Numbered from the stretch's first letter, positions 18,621 through 27,599 are shown. The stretch: DNA of 64,000 bases from Succinimonas sp045124755 (GCF_045124755.1 NZ_JBGVMK010000120.1), one strand, 5' to 3'. The notes: generated from the sequence alone by a model not told the origin. A program made the numbers and translations.

Positions 18621-19283
18621 TCAGGATTTATAATGCCAGACCCGCCACTCGTCCGCATCCATGACCTTGCGGGCCCGGTTCTTGATGCTGGTCAGGGTCA
18701 TATCCATTGACAGGATCGCGCTTAAATCGCTCCCGGCTTCGTCGCCGTCCTTGCTCCTGAGACAATAGTTCGTGAACATGTGGCAGTTGTTAAGCGCAAT
18801 ATTGTAGTCACCCAGATTGCGGCCCACCATGCTCAGTGCTCTCCGGGCCGCCCTCTTTTTGCCGACGGCCTGTCCCTGATGGCTGGAGACGTAAATGCTG
18901 AAGCCGGTGCCGCCGCTGATAAACTCATCGGGAGAGACCAGATTTATGATGCATTTGCCCTCCTCATTGGTGAGCTCGACAATGCACTTTTCTCCGCCGC
19001 CCACGTAAATGCCGGAATGCTCCGCATAGCCTGAGGCCAGATCAACGTACAGCACCGAACCGAACACCGGAGTCACCGGATCCCGGAGCACGTTGTCAAT
19101 AAAGGATTCAGTCAGGGAAGTTCCCGGAGTGGGAATGCGGCGGATGACTTCCTTTGGAAGATCGTCAGGGATCCCGGGAAAAGGATGGGGATCCGGCAGG
19201 TCAGTAAATATATTCTTCTGGTTACGTGCTACTGCCTTTGCTGCTGAATAAAGCGCTTTTTCGGCAATTTTAAAAAATCCCAT
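18621..19283 (-). CDS. LRAT-domain protein, paralogue 1
   Basis: A 220-residue protein. Residues from about 65 onward carry an LRAT/NlpC-P60-like papain-fold domain: GSVLYVDLASGYAEHSGIYVG supplies the catalytic histidine and NNCHMFTNYCL the nucleophile cysteine (NC-H form of the NCEHF motif). Such domains act as acyltransferases or lipases on lipids. This copy has a short proline-rich N-terminus instead of the alanine-rich repeats of the other two. From ESFIDNVLRDPVTPVFGSV onward it is nearly identical to paralogue 2, showing recent duplication. GGAGAA precedes the start. Confidence 0.8.
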   Translation of the reverse strand: MGFFKIAEKALYSAAKAVARNQKNIFTDLPDPHPFPGIPDDLPKEVIRRIPTPGTSLTESFIDNVLRDPVTPVFGSVLYVDLASGYAEHSGIYVGGGEKCIVELTNEEGKCIINLVSPDEFISGGTGFSIYVSSHQGQAVGKKRAARRALSMVGRNLGDYNIALNNCHMFTNYCLRSKDGDEAGSDLSAILSMDMTLTSIKNRARKVMDADEWRVWHYKS

Positions 19284-19418
19284 GACAGTTCTCCTTTAAT
19301 ATTTTCAGATGATCAAGTCCGGCTGTTCGGGCAATGAGACCGGATAGCTGAATCCGCCTCTTTAACATTTGTCTCCTGCCATACCTGAACCGCTGCCGGA
19401 ATACGACACAGGCAAATT

Positions 19419-19444
19419 GTCTCCGGAAAACCGCTGCCGGAGAC
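19419..19444 (-). terminator. hairpin after the second LRAT gene
   Basis: GTCTCCGG pairs with CCGGAGAC across a 10-base loop, just after the stop of paralogue 2. It resembles the hairpin after paralogue 1 and has no long T run. Confidence 0.45.
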
Positions 19445-19462
19445 CTTGCCGGAGGCACCGGA

Positions 19463-20395
19463 TCAGTCTTTATAATGCCAGACCCGCCACTCATCAGCAT
19501 CCATGACCTTCCGGGCTCGGTTCTTGATGCTGGTCAGGGTCATTTCCATGTCCAGGAACGCGCTGAAACCGCTGGAATCGTCATCACAGCCCTTTTTGCG
19601 GAGACAGTAGTTCGTGAACATATGGCAGTTATTAAGCGCAATGTTGTACGTCCCCAGATTGCATCCCACCATGCTCAGAGCTCTCTTTGCGGCTCTCTTC
19701 TTGCCCACGGCATAGCCATGATGGCTGGAAACGTAAATGCTGAAGCCGGTGCCGCCGCTGATAAACTCATCGGGAGAGACCAGATTTATGACGCACTGGC
19801 CGCCCTGGTTGGTGAGCTCGACAATGCACTTCTCCCCGCCGCCCACGTAGATGCCAGAGTGCTCTGCGCTGCCGAAGGCCAGATCAACGTACAGCACCGA
19901 ACCGAACACCGGAGTTACCGGATCCCGGAGCACGTTGTCAATAAAGGATTCAGTCAGCACCGTTACCGGACCAAACGCAGGATTTAAGAACTTTATAATC
20001 TCCGGTATGTACTGGGTGGCGTTATCCGCAAAGTCGGCAGCCCGGGAAACCGGTTCGTCAATAATGTCAATGGTGTCAGAAACAAGGTTAATTCCCCTTT
20101 CGGCAGCATCGCAGGCAGCGTTACCGGCAGAGCAGACGGTTTCGCCGACAAACTCCGCAGCGCCGGAAACTGCCTTCCCGGCAGAGGACATGGCATCGCC
20201 GGCAAAATCAGCGGCATCGCAAACGGCGCTACCGGCAAACTCAGCGACATCGCAGACGGCGCTGCCGACAGAAGATACGGCGCCGCAGGCAGCATCAGCA
20301 ACATCGGAGACCGTCCTGCCGGCAAAGGAAGCAGTATCGGAAACAACGTCACTCACAGAATCAAAGACGCTTTCGGCAAAATCAAATAAACCCAT
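19463..20395 (-). CDS. LRAT-domain protein, paralogue 2, with 11-residue repeats
   Basis: A 310-residue protein. The first 95 residues are alanine-rich and repeat with an 11-residue period (for example SAVCDVAEFAG next to SAVCDAADFAG), predicting an amphipathic helix that lies on lipid surfaces, as in LEA proteins or apolipoproteins. Residues about 150-290 are the LRAT domain with AEHSGIYVGGGEKCIVELTN and NNCHMFTNYCL. The architecture suggests an enzyme that binds membranes or storage granules through its N-terminus and transfers acyl groups. No signal peptide is seen. It shares the C-terminal tail LTSIKNRARKVMDADEWRVW with its neighbours. Confidence 0.8.
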   Translation of the reverse strand: MGLFDFAESVFDSVSDVVSDTASFAGRTVSDVADAACGAVSSVGSAVCDVAEFAGSAVCDAADFAGDAMSSAGKAVSGAAEFVGETVCSAGNAACDAAERGINLVSDTIDIIDEPVSRAADFADNATQYIPEIIKFLNPAFGPVTVLTESFIDNVLRDPVTPVFGSVLYVDLAFGSAEHSGIYVGGGEKCIVELTNQGGQCVINLVSPDEFISGGTGFSIYVSSHHGYAVGKKRAAKRALSMVGCNLGTYNIALNNCHMFTNYCLRKKGCDDDSSGFSAFLDMEMTLTSIKNRARKVMDADEWRVWHYKD

Positions 20396-20636
20396 GATAA
20401 TTCTCCTTTAACAATTTAAGGTATTCAGGCAGAGGTCTGATGACAAAGAAGCTGAAAACCTGTCTCCGCCTCTTTTCATTCGTTTATTCAATTGTCCGCT
20501 GTTCTGAGATAAGATCCGGAAAAATAAAGTGCAGCTTTAAGGCCTCCGGAAATTCCTGACCTTTGACTGCCCGGGAGCAGCAGCGAACCGCGGACGCCGG
20601 AAACCCTGTTCCGGAGACACGGTCGCTGTCTCAGAC

Positions 20637-21425
20637 TCAGTCTTTATAGTGCCAGACCCGCCACTCATCAGCATTCATGACCTTGCGGGCCCGGTTCTTG
20701 ATGCTGGTCAGGGTCATTTTCATATCCGGGATGGCGCTTATCCCTCTGGAATAGTCATCACTGTCCTTTTGGAGGAGACAGTAATTCGTGAACATATGGC
20801 AGTTGTTGGACACCAGACTGTACCTTCCCAGATTGCGGCCCACCATGCTCCGGGCAGTCCGGGCTGCTAATTTCCTGCCGACGGCGCAGCCATGATGGCT
20901 GGAGACGTAAATGCTGAAGCCGGAGCCGCCATTGATAAACTCACTGGGAGATACCAGATTTATGATGCACTGGCCGCCCTGGTTGGTGAGCTCGACAATG
21001 CACTTCTCCCCGCCGCCGACGTAAATGCCGGAGTGCTCCGCATAGCCGCAGGCCAGATCAACGTACAGCACCGAACCCTCTACCGGAGCCACCTTATCCC
21101 GGAACAGGTTGTCAATTACGGATTCAGCCAGAGCCATTCCGAGACCGCCCACAGATCCATGTCTGATAACCTCCGGCAGATACCCGAGAGCGCCATCCGC
21201 AAAATCAAGAGCCCGGGAGGCCGGTTTGTCGATTGCATCAATGGTGTCTGAAAAGAGGTTCGCTCCCTTTTCGGCAGCATTGCAAACAGCGTTACCGGCA
21301 TGAGAGACGGAATTGCCGGCAAAGAAAGCGGTGCCGGAGACGGCCCTTCCGGCATAGGAAGCGGTCTCGGAAACAACGTTGCGGACGGAACCAAAGGCGC
21401 TTTCGGCAAAATCAAATAATCCCAT
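20637..21425 (-). CDS. LRAT-domain protein, paralogue 3, with shorter helical N-terminus
   Basis: A 262-residue member of the tandem family. The N-terminus (SVRNVVSETASYAGRAVSG and onward) has the same 11-residue amphipathic pattern but fewer units than paralogue 2. The LRAT domain keeps the histidine in AEHSGIYVG and the cysteine in NNCHMFTNYCL. It diverges from the others at the linker (DKVAPVEGSV) and before the tail. All three genes carry a TTAAAGGAGAA-type ribosome-binding site. Upstream DNA of paralogues 2 and 3 is also similar (20515-20545 and 21585-21615), so whole units with regulatory DNA were duplicated. Confidence 0.8.
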   Translation of the reverse strand: MGLFDFAESAFGSVRNVVSETASYAGRAVSGTAFFAGNSVSHAGNAVCNAAEKGANLFSDTIDAIDKPASRALDFADGALGYLPEVIRHGSVGGLGMALAESVIDNLFRDKVAPVEGSVLYVDLACGYAEHSGIYVGGGEKCIVELTNQGGQCIINLVSPSEFINGGSGFSIYVSSHHGCAVGRKLAARTARSMVGRNLGRYSLVSNNCHMFTNYCLLQKDSDDYSRGISAIPDMKMTLTSIKNRARKVMNADEWRVWHYKD

Positions 21426-21884
21426 GATATTTCTCCTTTAACAGTTTCAGATGCTGAGAACGAGGCAGGCGGTAAAGAACCGGACTTGGAATGAATCGCA
21501 TCCGGCGTTTTCCCGCTCTGCTCATTCCTCAAATCTTTCTCAGCCTCACCGGTCTTTTCTAATTTTCCTGCGAGGTGAAGCGCATTCCGGAAATAAAAAG
21601 TGCATATTAAGGCGGTAAGTTAGCGGCGGTAAGTTAAAGAGCAGGAGGAGGTTTCCTGAAAAACAGTGTTTCAGGTGAAGAAGAATCGTTATGACGCAAG
21701 GCTTACATGAAACTCGGGAATCCCCGGGGCAGATCCCGGAAATTTCTGATTGGGCCGGAAATATCTGATTTTTGACTGGGGCTTAAGTATTCGGGGGGAA
21801 ACAGAGTTATGCTTAACGCATACGGAAAAACATTTAAAATCAGGGATCACCGATCACCCGCGAGTTGAACAAAAGGAGCAACCC
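21426..21884. other. divergent intergenic region between LRAT paralogue 3 and bcp
   Basis: No gene is seen. It should contain promoters for both directions. It includes the GGCGGTAAGTTA direct repeat listed separately and the segment shared with the upstream region of LRAT paralogue 2. Confidence 0.4.
21611..21636. repeat. 14-bp-period direct repeat
   Basis: GGCGGTAAGTTA occurs twice, separated by GC, in the divergent promoter region of LRAT paralogue 3 and bcp. It may be a regulator site or simple slippage. Confidence 0.55.
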
Positions 21885-22352
21885 ATGCCGTTAAAGGAAG
21901 GAACCCCGGCGCCGGATTTCAGTCTGCCGGATCAGAACGGGGACATGCATTCGCTGGCTCAGTACCGCGGCCGGAAGGTCGTGCTCTATTTCTATCCCCG
22001 GGACAATACTCCGGGCTGCACCAAACAGGCCTGCGGTTTTGCCGAGCGAAATTCCCGGTTCAAAGAGCTTGATACGGTAATTCTGGGAGTAAGCCGGGAC
22101 AGCGCCGCATCCCATCTCAGGTTTCAGGAAAAGTTCAGCCTCCCTTTTACGCTGCTTTCGGATCCGGAACTTGCCGCGCATCGGGCCTATGATGTCATTC
22201 AGCCCAAAAAGACCCCGCAGGGGATCCGGGAAGGCACTCTGCGTTCGGCGTTTCTCATTGATGAGAACGGCATTCTTGTCAAAGCCCTGCCGGGAGTAAA
22301 GGCAGCGGATAATCCGGAGGAAATGCTGGAGCTTGTTAAAGGGCTGGCTTAA
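21885..22352 (+). CDS. bcp: thiol peroxidase, Bcp/PrxQ type
   Basis: A 155-residue atypical 2-Cys peroxiredoxin that reduces hydrogen and organic peroxides in the cytoplasm with thioredoxin. The active site is in FYPRDNTPGCTKQAC, with the peroxidatic cysteine at residue 45 and the resolving cysteine at 50. The length is that of the family. The ATG at 21885 has AAAAGGAG upstream; the 45 codons before it in frame are not part of the protein. It is single-gene, followed by a hairpin at 22361. Confidence 0.95.
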   Translation: MPLKEGTPAPDFSLPDQNGDMHSLAQYRGRKVVLYFYPRDNTPGCTKQACGFAERNSRFKELDTVILGVSRDSAASHLRFQEKFSLPFTLLSDPELAAHRAYDVIQPKKTPQGIREGTLRSAFLIDENGILVKALPGVKAADNPEEMLELVKGLA

Positions 22353-22360
22353 AAACAGGT

Positions 22361-22386
22361 TCCGGAAGCAGACTGAGGCTTCCGGA
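22361..22386 (+). terminator. hairpin after bcp
   Basis: A perfect 9-bp stem (TCCGGAAGC with GCTTCCGGA) lies 8 bases after the bcp stop and is followed by CTTATT. It may serve both converging genes. Confidence 0.55.
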
Positions 22387-22468
22387 CTTATTCATCAGGA
22401 GAGCGGCTTCTTTGCTGCTTCTTCATCTTCACCGCTCAGTCACCGCAATCTTATGCCCTGGAAAGACT

Positions 22469-23038
22469 TTAAAGACCTTTCGCCCAGAGGTAAAAATCGA
22501 GCTTCTTGACCGCGCTTATGCCGCGGTACTGTTCCGGAACAAGCCGGTCAAACTCCGCAATGAATGCTCGGCCTTCTTCCGAGTCCAGAAAGCTGTCATA
22601 GGTATCCCTGACTTCCTGATAGACCCTCTTCGCAGCAGCCAGCCTTTCCTCCCGGGAGGCGCCTTTTACCATCAGGTTAAGACTCCGGCCCACCCGCCTG
22701 TCCCAGATCGGCATATCCTTGTTGACCGAGGCCAGAAGCTTGCTGGCGAAGGAGGTTTCCACATTCCCGGTGGCTTCGTACAGGTCAGTTACCACCTCGT
22801 CAAAAGACGGTAACGGATTGCTGTTCCGGACTTCCTCGAAGAGATCATAAAATTTCTTCCGCCAGGCTTCATTTCTGCGCACCTTGTAGAAGCCGTTGAA
22901 AATCCGCTGAAATTCCGGATCGCAGGATACATCGCTCTTCTGAACGGCATCCATGATGCGCATGTACTTCTCAAGGCCAAAATAGTCGCTGGCGGCTGCC
23001 AGAACTTTTCTTAAATCTCCGGTATCGATCTTAATCAT
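22469..23038 (-). CDS. hypothetical helical protein, 189 aa
   Basis: A soluble, helical protein. The segment SFASKLLASVNKDMPIWDRRVGRSLNL resembles the helix-hairpin-like region of uncharacterised proteins related to HhH DNA glycosylases, but I see no catalytic lysine/aspartate pair that would settle this. It has a strong promoter of its own (TTGACA, 18 bp, TACAAT) and is divergent from recN. No function is assigned. Confidence 0.75.
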   Translation of the reverse strand: MIKIDTGDLRKVLAAASDYFGLEKYMRIMDAVQKSDVSCDPEFQRIFNGFYKVRRNEAWRKKFYDLFEEVRNSNPLPSFDEVVTDLYEATGNVETSFASKLLASVNKDMPIWDRRVGRSLNLMVKGASREERLAAAKRVYQEVRDTYDSFLDSEEGRAFIAEFDRLVPEQYRGISAVKKLDFYLWAKGL

Positions 23039-23080
23039 GGGGAATTTCCTCTGCTATGTCATTGTTGTTTTCTGTTGCTA

Positions 23081-23110
23081 ATTGTATTATATTTATAGTC
23101 GTATTGTCAA
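23081..23110 (-). promoter_or_regulatory. sigma-70-type promoter of the 189-aa gene
   Basis: On the minus strand a perfect TTGACA is followed after 18 bases by TACAAT, with an overlapping TATAAT, in AT-rich DNA 43 bases before the start codon. Confidence 0.65.
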
Positions 23111-23363
23111 GTTAAAATATACATACCGTAAATATTTTTGATTCTGATTGTGAAGAAGCTGCTGCCTTAAGGAATTCAGCAGGGTTCCGGCCCGGGAAAA
23201 CATGAAGAATCACCTGCGGCGCAAGGCCGGGAAAGTGTCGCGGAAGCAGTCGGCCCCTAGATCCCGAATGCGGTTTCTGTCACATTTTCTCCCTGATTTG
23301 CTACAATACGCCCTCGCGGATGCCGGAGACTTCCCGGCCCGGAAATTTAGCTGGAAAATCGTT

Positions 23364-25076
23364 ATGCTGGAATCTCTTGTTATTGAAAATTACGCCATCG
23401 CCCGCAAGGTCTCCCTGGGCCTGCAGCGGGGCATGAGCGCCATCACCGGCGAAACCGGAGCCGGAAAATCCATCGCCATTGATGCTCTCAATCTTGTGCT
23501 CGGAGGCCGGGCCGATGCCCGGGCCATTAGACCGGGAGCCTCCAGCGCCAGCATCTGCGCCACGTTTTCCTTAGGGGATGCGCCCCGGGCTCTTGCCTTT
23601 CTCCGGGATAACTCCCTTCTGCAGGAGGAACAGGATCTCTGCATTATCAGAAGATCCATCGCCGCCGCCGGCCATTCCCGGAACTTTATCAATGACTATG
23701 CTGTCAGCGTGAAGATGCTGAAGGAGCTGGCCCCCTTCCTTTTGAACATTCACGGGCAGAATGACGGCCAGCAGATGCTGAAATCAGACCGCCAGATGGC
23801 GTTTCTGGATGCCTTCTCCGGTCTGGGCCCGGATGTCAGCGAGGTAGGTTCCCTTTATCATACGTTTAAGGACGGCAAGAACCGCCTTATTGATCTGGCC
23901 CGGCAGCAGGATGAAAACCTGGCCGAATACAAGCTTACCCACTATCAGATCGCGGAACTGGAAAAGTTCAACCCGGCGGAAAACGAGTTCACCGAGATCT
24001 CCAACGAATATGACCGGCTCAGCAATGTTAAGGTTATCGGGGACGGAGCGCAGGCGGCGCTGTCCTCACTGAACGATGACGATGACGGCATTGTTTCCCG
24101 GATGGGTACTCTTTCCGCGCAGCTGGAAGGTCTGGCCGCCATCGATAAATCCCTGCGTCCCCTGTACGACAGTCTGGAATCCGCCCGGCTGACCATTGAG
24201 GATGTCTCCGAGCAGCTTTCTGACTACAGCGGCTCGCTGGAAATGGATCCGGCCCGCATCAGCGTTATCAATGACCGGCTGGCTCAGTATGCCGACTATG
24301 CCCGAAAGTACGGCGTGAAGCCCGAGGAACTCACCGGGGTTTTGAAATCCCTGCATGAAAAGGCCGATGGCTTCTCCTCCATCAAGGAGCAGATCGAGGA
24401 GTGCAAGGCCGCGGTGATCCAGGCAAAGGAAAACTTTCTCCAAAAATCCCGGGAGCTCAGTCAGAAGCGCCGGGAAAAGGCCCCGCTGTTTGCCGGGGAG
24501 GTAACCAGAATGCTCCGGGAGCTCTCCATGCCGGATGCGGAATTTCAGGTTGCGTTCCGGGAGGGAGAAAACATTTCCGAAAACGGCATTGACGTTATTG
24601 ATTTCATGTTTTCCGCCAACAAGGGACTGGCCCCCGGTCTTATCGAAAACACTGCCTCCGGCGGCGAAATCAGCAGAATCGCCCTCTCGGTGCTGGTGCT
24701 CACCGCAAATAAGATCTCCGCCCCCACCCTGATTTTTGATGAAATCGACACCGGCATCAGCGGCAGAACCGCCGCCATTACCGGAAAGCTTCTCCGGCTG
24801 CTGGGCAGGCATTCTCAGGTCATCACCGTTACCCATCTTCCCCAGGTGGCGGCTTCGGCTCATCACCAGTACGAGGTGAAAAAGGAGACGGTAAATGACG
24901 TTACCGAAAGCTCGGTAACCGAACTGGACACCGCCGGAAGAGAGCAGGAAATCGCCCGGCTTCTGGGGAGCTCCGAGATCACCGAGGCGGCTCTGGCAAA
25001 TGCCCGGGAGCTTCTGGGAAATCAGGCCCGGGAGACTGCGAATACCACCTTGGAGGAGCTTCTTCAGGGGGATTAG
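23364..25076 (+). CDS. recN: DNA repair protein RecN
   Basis: A 570-residue SMC-like ATPase that acts in recombinational repair of double-strand breaks. It has ITGETGAGKS (Walker A, residues 29-36), a central coiled coil, the ABC signature region NTASGGEISRIALSVLVL, Walker B TLIFDEIDTGISG, and VTHLPQVAA. The ATG at 23364 gives the standard N-terminus MLESLVIENYAIARKVSLGL. No clear LexA box is visible upstream; a TACAAT at about 23303 may be its -10. The last 240 bases are duplicated downstream (27286-27525), and the last 84 again at 28081-28164. Confidence 0.97.
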   Translation: MLESLVIENYAIARKVSLGLQRGMSAITGETGAGKSIAIDALNLVLGGRADARAIRPGASSASICATFSLGDAPRALAFLRDNSLLQEEQDLCIIRRSIAAAGHSRNFINDYAVSVKMLKELAPFLLNIHGQNDGQQMLKSDRQMAFLDAFSGLGPDVSEVGSLYHTFKDGKNRLIDLARQQDENLAEYKLTHYQIAELEKFNPAENEFTEISNEYDRLSNVKVIGDGAQAALSSLNDDDDGIVSRMGTLSAQLEGLAAIDKSLRPLYDSLESARLTIEDVSEQLSDYSGSLEMDPARISVINDRLAQYADYARKYGVKPEELTGVLKSLHEKADGFSSIKEQIEECKAAVIQAKENFLQKSRELSQKRREKAPLFAGEVTRMLRELSMPDAEFQVAFREGENISENGIDVIDFMFSANKGLAPGLIENTASGGEISRIALSVLVLTANKISAPTLIFDEIDTGISGRTAAITGKLLRLLGRHSQVITVTHLPQVAASAHHQYEVKKETVNDVTESSVTELDTAGREQEIARLLGSSEITEAALANARELLGNQARETANTTLEELLQGD

Positions 25077-25654
25077 AATAGGCATCGCTCTCATTCACGG
25101 TTCGTGATGGGCAAGTGGCTGCGAAAGCCGGGATACCTAATCAGCAAAGTTCGCCCGGCATATTCACCCGCAGGGGGCCGAACGACCATGTCGTCATAGC
25201 ATCTGAAATCGCCGCGCGAGTCATTATAGCCCTTGGCGAGGCATCGTACTCAGACATGCCCGGGAACACAGCCACCAGCAGCAGGCTTTGCCGTTGTCTC
25301 CTTTATCAACGCCCCGTTTGTTCACCCCTTGTTTCACTGTATACGGAGCAGGGGTGCATTTTCTGGCATCGCCGGGAAGTTACCCTTATTCTTCAATTGT
25401 TTTGAAAACAGGTTCCGCGGCAAAGCCCGCGATCCGGATCACTCAATTTCAATCCGCGGGTTCCGAAAAATACTGCAATTGTCTGATATGTTCATGTGAT
25501 AAACCAAGCATCACTAATCTTGAATTAGTGTTATTTTCGTGATTTGTTAATCTTGAATTCGTGTGATTTTTGTGTTTTACTAACCTTGAAACAGTGCTAT
25601 ATCTTTTAATATAAGCGGCGAATACCTAACAGTCGCGAAACAAGGCAGGTGCCT
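25077..25654. other. intergenic region between recN and the first DUF4143 ATPase
   Basis: No gene is supported. The left 400 bases have short open frames only. The right part turns AT-rich and contains the 33-bp-period repeats before the ATPase start. Confidence 0.45.
25515..25596. repeat. three-copy 33-bp-period repeat upstream of the DUF4143 ATPase
   Basis: The cores TAATCTTGAATTAGTG (25515), TAATCTTGAATTCGTG (25548) and TAACCTTGAAACAGTG (25581) start exactly 33 bases apart. The first copy lies in a palindrome (CACTAAT, CTTGA, ATTAGTG). Two further copies with the same spacing follow the gene at 27231-27279. The regular phasing of about three helical turns suggests a protein-binding array. 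Confidence 0.75.
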
Positions 25655-27007
25655 GTGAAACGGAAAATATATGACACCATGGTACGCTGGAAACAGGAAA
25701 GCGCCGGCAAAACAGCCCTTCTTATTGACGGAGCCCGTCGGGTTGGAAAAAGCTATATAGCCGAAGAATTTGCCAGGACGCAATATCGATCCTACATTCT
25801 CATCGACTTCAACAGAGCAGGCAAGGAGGTACGGGATCTTTTTGAACAAAACCTGAATGATCTGGACTCCTTCTTTATGTATCTCTCTGCAATATACGGA
25901 GTAACCCTGTACCGGAACGATTCCCTCATCATTCTGGATGAAATTCAGCTTTTCCCCCGGGCAAGATCGGCAATTAAGTATCTGGTGGCCGACGGGCGCT
26001 ACCATTACCTTGAGACCGGTTCTTTAATGTCTATCCGCAAAAACGTGGCTGACATTCTGATTCCCTCCGAGGAACGGCATCTGAAAATGTATCCCCTGGA
26101 TTTTGAGGAGTTCCTTTGGGCCATGAACGAAACCCCGCTGGCTGATCTGATGAAAGTCTGTTTCGATAAGAAAAAGGAAATGGGCCCGGCTCTTCACAGA
26201 AAGGCCATGACGCTGTTCAGAAAATATCTCATTGTCGGCGGCATGCCGCAAGCCGTCAGTACCTATCAGGAAACACAGGATTTTGAAAAAACTGATGCCA
26301 TAAAGCGTGCCATCCTTGACCTGTACCGGCAGGACATCGCAAAACATGCCAAAGGATGTAAAAGAAAAGCTGAAGTTGTTTTTGACGAAATCCCGGAACA
26401 GTTATCCCGGCATGAAAAAAAATTTGTGCTGTCGGCGCTGGGAAGAGGCGCCAGATTCAGAGACTACGAAAGCGCCTTCCTGTGGCTGGAGGATGCCATG
26501 ATATGCAACGTCTGCTATAACTCCACTGCTCCTGATGCCGGCATCAGAATGAACTGGGATCGCACCGCATTAAAGCTGTATTTTGGCGATACTGGTCTCC
26601 TGATAAGTCATGCCTTTGACGAAAACGGTCTGGTAACGCAGGAAATATATAAAAAGCTGCTCCTCGGCAAGCTGGAAGTAAACGAGGGAATGATTTTCGA
26701 GAACATCGTTGCTCAGATGCTGACCGCCTCCGGACACCGGCTGTACTTCTATTCAAACTCTTCCAGAGATGATAAAAATGCCCGGATGGAGATAGACTTT
26801 CTGATCACCAAGAGAAAAGTCACCGACAGACACAACGTTTCTGCAATAGAAGTGAAATCAGGTTCGCGATACACATATTCGTCACTCCGGAAGTTCATGG
26901 ACAGGTACCGGGAACAGCTTGATGTTCCTTACATTCTGCATACTGCAGATTATTCAGAAAAGGACGGAATAGCATTCCTCCCGGTATATTGGACCTGGCT
27001 GCTCTGA
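25655..27007 (+). CDS. AAA ATPase with DUF4143 (PD-(D/E)XK-like) C-terminus
   Basis: A 450-residue protein of the ATPase-plus-DUF4143 family. The P-loop is LLIDGARRVGKSYIAEEF, Walker B is SLIILDEIQLF. The C-terminal part holds MEIDFLITKRK and SAIEVKSGSRY, the core of a PD-(D/E)XK nuclease-like fold. The GTG at 25655 is chosen because AAGGCAG precedes it at a good distance and the protein then begins MKRKIYDTMVRWKQE, as relatives do; another GTG lies two codons upstream. The role of the family is unclear. The gene lies between the intact recN and a second copy of the recN tail. Confidence 0.85.
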   Translation: MKRKIYDTMVRWKQESAGKTALLIDGARRVGKSYIAEEFARTQYRSYILIDFNRAGKEVRDLFEQNLNDLDSFFMYLSAIYGVTLYRNDSLIILDEIQLFPRARSAIKYLVADGRYHYLETGSLMSIRKNVADILIPSEERHLKMYPLDFEEFLWAMNETPLADLMKVCFDKKKEMGPALHRKAMTLFRKYLIVGGMPQAVSTYQETQDFEKTDAIKRAILDLYRQDIAKHAKGCKRKAEVVFDEIPEQLSRHEKKFVLSALGRGARFRDYESAFLWLEDAMICNVCYNSTAPDAGIRMNWDRTALKLYFGDTGLLISHAFDENGLVTQEIYKKLLLGKLEVNEGMIFENIVAQMLTASGHRLYFYSNSSRDDKNARMEIDFLITKRKVTDRHNVSAIEVKSGSRYTYSSLRKFMDRYREQLDVPYILHTADYSEKDGIAFLPVYWTWLL

Positions 27008-27052
27008 ACGATTAAATCACATCAATGCCAAACCCCGCTTCCGGCCTTGTAA

Positions 27053-27175
27053 TCTTCACGGAAAAGCACGGCGCTGAAAAGTCCCGAGTCCTTCTCCAAA
27101 TACATGAAGCAGAAATTCAGCCAGGATGAGATCAATACGGAAGCTGCCAATAACAGTAATCAGCAAAGTCTGTAA
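27053..27175 (+). pseudogene. 3'-terminal fragment of an unknown gene
   Basis: A 41-codon open frame without a start ends in TAA at 27173-27175 and encodes a protein-like, charged helical tail (KSPESFSKYMKQKFSQDEIN). It looks like the end of a gene whose 5' part is missing. It lies directly after the ATPase gene and before the 33-bp repeats. Confidence 0.4.
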
Positions 27176-27230
27176 CACAAAACACCAGGATGCAGCATTA
27201 CTGACTATACCCAGTAATCTGTCTCGCCAG

Positions 27231-27279
27231 TATTCTTGATTTGGTGCAGTTCCCCTCTGCTGCTAATCTTGATTTGGTG
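27231..27279. repeat. two-copy 33-bp-period repeat downstream of the DUF4143 ATPase
   Basis: The cores TATTCTTGATTTGGTG (27231) and TAATCTTGATTTGGTG (27264) are 33 bases apart and match the array upstream of the gene in sequence, period and orientation. Confidence 0.7.
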
Positions 27280-27285
27280 TAACAC

Positions 27286-27525
27286 CCCATCTCCCTCAGA
27301 TGGCTTCGGCCCATCACAGGTACGGGAAAAAAGGAGACGGTAAATGACGTTACCGAAAGCTCGGTAACCGAACTGGACGCCGCCGGAAGAGAGCAGGAGA
27401 TAGCCCAGCTTCTGGGGAGCTCCGAGATCACCGAGGCGGCTCTGGCAAATGCCCGGGAGCTTCTGGGAAATCAGGCACGGGAGACTTCCAATACCACCTT
27501 GGAGGAGCTTCTTCAGGGGGATTAG
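27286..27525 (+). pseudogene. duplicated 3' end of recN (first copy)
   Basis: About 240 bases match 24836-25076 of recN, ending in the same stop codon, with small changes and an indel near the left end that breaks the frame. No start or Walker motifs are present, so it cannot make RecN. Together with the intact recN it brackets the DUF4143 module as a direct repeat. Confidence 0.88.
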
Positions 27526-27599
27526 CAGGAACGCATGAAGCCATTACTGATTAGCGCAGCCGGCATGCAATATCCGGTGTTATGAAAAAGTTAAAACGC

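Noticed and set aside
24066..25094. Minus-strand open frame of 342 codons within recN
   Set aside because: It is the antisense of a well-conserved gene and has no domain pattern.
25515..25596. Phased repeats as a CRISPR array
   Set aside because: The repeat core is short, copies are imperfect, the total period is only 33 bp with no true unique spacers, and no cas gene is present.
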